From contig CATKHW010000293.1 in the NCBI GenBank assembly GCA_949752795.1, positions 372,001 to 436,000 on the forward strand: DNA of 64,000 bases, written 5' to 3'. The position numbers were made by a program, and so were the translations under genes. The notes beneath the pieces are model-generated. The model had not been told where the DNA came from. It searched no databases and saw only the letters and a list, made by a program, of their open reading frames with translations. Each line of letters opens with the position of its first letter. Position 1 is the stretch's first letter. This document shows, one piece after another, positions 62,603-64,000 of the stretch. This DNA comes from Hyperoodon ampullatus (Eukaryota > Chordata > Mammalia > Artiodactyla > Ziphiidae).

Positions 62603-64000
62603 ACGATGATTCTAAGTGAAATAAGTCACACAGAAAAAGAAACTTATCATAAGATATCACTTATGAAGATCCTGTAAACATGGCTACACTTGAACTGAGT
62701 TAGGAAAGAGAACAGTGTCTCACATTTAGAAAACACTCTTATACCTGCTTAAGGGGGAAGGAGAGGTGGGGTGATGCATAAAACCAGAGTTTGATATAAG
62801 CACAGGTACCGTTCCAAAAACCAACTATGGAATAGACAAGACCTACACCGTCCTCAGCGAAAGGGACTCAAAACCCCATATTTCCCGCAGAGGAAAATAT
62901 CTGACTAGTAAGAATCTTAAAACCTATGTATTGATATGTCTCCATAAGGGAATCAAGTGTGTCTAGACTGGCATAAACATGGCAGCGAGAATCAGCTCAA
63001 ACCCACTATAAAAAGGAATTTCAAAAACAAAACAAAAAAACTGGGAAATTCTTTACAATTCCTTCAGGGTCTCTGATGAAGGCTGGAATGACCCTATCTA
63101 CAACGACAGCTGGATGTGGCATAAGGAGGGACACTTGGGACTGAGACGATTGGTGAGATTGGGTGAGCAAATGCAGACCCTTTAAAGCAATAATGCATGG
63201 CACCCATTCCATGGGTCCGAACTCTCCAGGTTGAAGGGAATATTACTACAGCTATAACAAGTGCGGGAAACCTAGAGAATGGAAACACTGTGAATACGAA
63301 AGGTTTCTAAAACTCAACGCATAGTCCCTCCCCTGGTGCTCCGGTTTGACTTTCCGTCTGCTTTACTATCAACCTCCCAACTTGGAGAGACAGCCCCTTT
63401 AACCTCTTGGTTCGCACAGGTTGCCAATTTGGCAGAGGATGAAAGGGAAGAGGGAGAACCAATGAGAGAGTAGCTGTTAGGCATTTGGAGGTGCACATAT
63501 CACTGTAATTTCCCGGCAGGAAGAAGAATTAACCAAATTCTCAGCCACCCACCGGGAACCAGTATAGGTCCTGAACCAAAATTTTGGACTTGCGGTCAGC
63601 TCACCAAAAACGAGTTGAAAAATGGAGCTCAGGGGCACAGCAATTCACAACCTGGCCGAGTAATAAAGGACAACTATCGTCCAAAAATCTGTTGAGGGAA
63701 GGCAACGAGGCGGACTTGAAAGCGAGGCAGAATAGCAGGAAACAGATTTCAAGAGGTACGTTGGAATCGCCTTTAAAGCACAGGAAGAGGGGCACAACTT
63801 CGACAATGATGCACTTGGCCAAAAAGGGCGTATGCGTTTTCTCCTGAATATATTCAGGAGAAAACGCATACGCCCTTTTTGGCCAAGCAAGCAAGCGGGC
63901 AATGCAAATCTGCACTACAAAGAAGTATCACTTCCCACCGGTCAAAAGGGACATCCACAAAATGTGTAAGAACAAGAAAGGCAAGACAGGCCCTGGAGAA
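62603..64000 (+). repeat. Satellite unit 37 (partial, cut by the window end)
   Basis: The first 1,398 bases of a unit. Markers as in unit 24: ctccataagg, gaaggctgg, ataacaagtgc, ggaggtgcac, cacaacctgg; private gagaatggaaac. Palindrome 63814-63887 is perfect. The L1 piece begins again near 63851 and is cut off. Confidence 0.97.

Larger units (their letters stand above)
1..64000 (+). repeat. Tandem satellite array, 1,739-bp unit, 36.8 copies
   Basis: The same sequence returns every 1,739 bases from the first base to the last, always in the same orientation and without an interrupting element. Units 27 and 33 are 1,738 bp. Phased from the first base, units start at 1 + 1739(k-1) up to unit 27 at 45215; then 46953 with 1,739 steps to 55648, and 57386 onward. 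Units differ mainly by scattered substitutions. Neither array edge lies in the window. Unit size plus L1-derived content suggests the common cetacean satellite (recalled, not searched). Other mammalian satellites with an L1-derived unit remain possible. Plus strand here means the sense direction of the embedded L1. Confidence 0.99.

Noticed and set aside
1..64000. CRISPR array or phage-like repeat region
   Set aside because: The repeating unit is 1,739 bp with no short direct repeats separated by unique spacers, and no associated genes.

Overview
The whole 64 kb window is one uninterrupted head-to-tail satellite DNA array of a mammalian genome. A unit of 1,739 bp repeats 36.8 times in one orientation. 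Two units are 1,738 bp because each lost one A. No protein-coding gene, tRNA, rRNA, CRISPR array or array edge is visible. The many short open frames recur every 1,739 bp; the recurring ones I checked open on TTG or GTG, and all recurring ones are by-products of the repeat.

Each unit has three parts, described on the + strand using the first complete instance. (1) A decayed 5'-truncated LINE-1 piece of about 929 bp (about 1249-2177) holds the C-terminal coding region of ORF2 (1300-1814, with in-frame stops and a frame change), the L1 3'UTR (1815-2159) and an interrupted A-tail (2160-2177). (2) A segment of about 774 bp (438-1211) has no recognisable relative. (3) A perfect 74-bp palindrome with no spacer (1212-1285) lies at the junction. 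Its right arm reads as L1 ORF2 in the sense direction and its left arm is the inverted copy.

Organism: the L1 3' end is of the type common in cetartiodactyls and related laurasiatherians. A tandem satellite of about 1.74 kb built on L1 fits the 'common cetacean' highly repetitive DNA component. I recall this as roughly 1.74-1.76 kb in baleen whales and other non-delphinoid whales and about 1.58 kb in delphinoids, and I recall a report by Kapitonov, Holmquist and Jurka (1998) that L1 is the basic unit of cetacean satellites. I could not check either here. A non-delphinoid whale is therefore my best inference, not a proof.

Layout: shared variants show patchy higher-order structure. There is a very recent three-unit (5,217 bp) repeat at about 2.7-13.2 kb, an older three-unit repeat at about 14.3-23.3 kb, a more mixed stretch at 23.3-31 kb, a two-unit (3,478 bp) repeat at about 31.2-37.8 kb, and from about 42 to 56 kb a mosaic of two unit types, including one chimeric unit with a mappable switch point. 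Units near 39-41 kb resemble those near 61.6-64 kb, 13 units away. The array appears to evolve by unequal exchange and gene conversion; nothing in it looks like a gene system.
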